From positions 1 through 6,540 of the forward strand of contig JABDII010000592.1 in assembly GCA_013003805.1 (NCBI GenBank): 6,540 bases of DNA. The letters run 5' to 3'. Position numbers and translations under genes: made by a program. This document shows, piece by piece, positions 5,954 through 6,540 of this stretch. Position 1 is the first letter of the stretch, and each line of letters begins with the position of its first letter. The notes beneath the pieces were generated by a model that saw nothing but the letters and a program-made list of their open reading frames with translations, searched no databases and was not told the DNA's origin. The stretch is from Gemmatimonadales bacterium (lineage in GTDB: Bacteria; Gemmatimonadota; Gemmatimonadetes; Gemmatimonadales; GWC2-71-9).

Positions 5954-6540
5954 TTAGCCGCCCAGGAATCGGGTGAGGATCCGGGAAATGTCGTTCCAGA
6001 AGGCGAGCCCCATGAGGGTTACGATCATCACCAGCCCGACGGCGGTCAGGCGCTCCCTCAGCTTCAGGGACAGCGGGCGACGCAGCACTCCCTCCGCCAC
6101 CAGAAACAGGAATTGGCCCCCGTCCAATACCGGGATCGGCAGCAGATTGAGCACTGCCAGGTTGATCGAGATGATGCCCATGAAGAACAGGAACTGGTCG
6201 AATCCCAACCGAGCTGCCTCGCCCGCAATCTGGCCGATGAGAATCGGGCCTCCTACTTCACGACTCGACACCCGGCCCGAGAACATTCCCCGGACGGTCC
6301 GGACGATCAGCGTCGATTGGTTGACCATTTCATCCCAGCCCGCGACAACGGCCTCGCCGAGGGCAAGGTTCCGGAACTCCAAGTCGGGCTCAAAGCGAAA
6401 ACCCAGCTTTCCGACCGTCCGCGTGGTGCCGTCCGGGTAGGTGACCTCCTCAGGACGAGGGGTCGCGCTCAGCAGGATCCGGTCCCCCCCACGGAGGATG
6501 ATGAGCTCGATCTCGTTGCCGGCGTTTCCCTCGATGACCT
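5954..6540 (-). CDS. rseP: RseP-type intramembrane site-2 metalloprotease (M50), C-terminal part (cut by window edge)
   Basis: Membrane-embedded zinc protease that cuts substrates such as anti-sigma factors within the membrane during envelope-stress signalling and helps clear signal peptides. The frame enters from the right edge with no start in view and ends at TAA (5956-5954), giving 194 residues of roughly 400-450. Visible residues 1-50 are the end of a PDZ domain (ELIILRGGDRILLSATPRPE, then GKLGFRFEPD). A linker helix region holds VGGPILIGQIAGEAARLG (95-112). The membrane segment carrying NLLPIPVLDGG (131-141) holds the conserved Asp139, third zinc ligand of the family. A last hydrophobic helix LTAVGLVMIVTLMGLAFW (164-181) precedes NDISRI. 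The residue after LDGG is Gln142, where RseP proteins usually have His. The HExxH motif would lie outside the window. A later TTG (6382) could open a shorter frame, but the PDZ sequence before it shows the gene continues. Confidence 0.94.
   Translation of the reverse strand, partial: VIEGNAGNEIELIILRGGDRILLSATPRPEEVTYPDGTTRTVGKLGFRFEPDLEFRNLALGEAVVAGWDEMVNQSTLIVRTVRGMFSGRVSSREVGGPILIGQIAGEAARLGFDQFLFFMGIISINLAVLNLLPIPVLDGGQFLFLVAEGVLRRPLSLKLRERLTAVGLVMIVTLMGLAFWNDISRILTRFLGG

Noticed and set aside
5954..6382. A separate short membrane protein beginning at TTG 6382
   Set aside because: The same frame continues upstream to the window edge with PDZ-like sequence joined to the RseP C-terminal domain, so this is the tail of rseP.
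1..6540. Mobile element, CRISPR array, tRNA or defence system
   Set aside because: I saw no direct-repeat arrays, transposase or integrase motifs, tRNA-like cloverleaf or atypical genes; the window is filled by seven conserved co-directional genes.

Overview
The window is a compact, GC-rich bacterial chromosomal segment in which every supported gene lies on the minus strand. In transcription order (high to low coordinate) they are: C-terminal part of an RseP-type site-2 protease (cut by the right edge), rpsO, pnp, an M16 zinc peptidase, alanine dehydrogenase, dUTPase, and the N-terminal third of mreB (cut by the left edge). All are core or widely conserved genes. I see no mobile element, CRISPR array, tRNA, rRNA, toxin or defence gene.

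Layout. 6540-5954: the end of rseP (PDZ remainder, conserved LDGG zinc motif, last membrane helix). 5953-5761: a 193-nt gap with several small inverted repeats and an AT-rich patch, the only sizeable non-coding stretch and the likeliest place for the rpsO promoter or leader. 5760-5500: rpsO. 5499-5430: a 70-nt spacer with a perfect 11-bp stem-loop. 5429-3333: pnp. 3329-2055: M16 peptidase, starting 3 nt after pnp. 1995-883: ald. 878-441: dut, starting 4 nt after ald. 373-1: mreB. Gaps of 3, 59, 4 and 67 nt from pnp to mreB suggest one transcript or a few overlapping ones, with the rpsO-pnp hairpin as the main internal control point.

Function. rpsO and pnp pair a ribosomal protein with the exoribonuclease PNPase, as in E. 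coli and many other bacteria. A pnp-M16 pair is also common (Bacillus pnpA-mlpA region; Mycobacterium tuberculosis rpsO, gpsI, pepR and ald lie close together), so rpsO-pnp-M16-ald looks like an old neighbourhood. dut and mreB add nucleotide-pool hygiene and cell-shape control without an obvious biochemical link.

Organism. GC-rich DNA, a rod-shape gene, RseP and this order fit a Gram-negative-type bacterium. Gemmatimonadota or a similar phylum is my guess from general resemblance only; the window has no decisive taxonomic marker.

I found no convincing undescribed system. The points most worth checking are regulatory: the structured DNA before rpsO, the rpsO-pnp hairpin with no visible Shine-Dalgarno before pnp, and two small departures from usual motifs (dUTPase motif 3, RseP LDGGQ).
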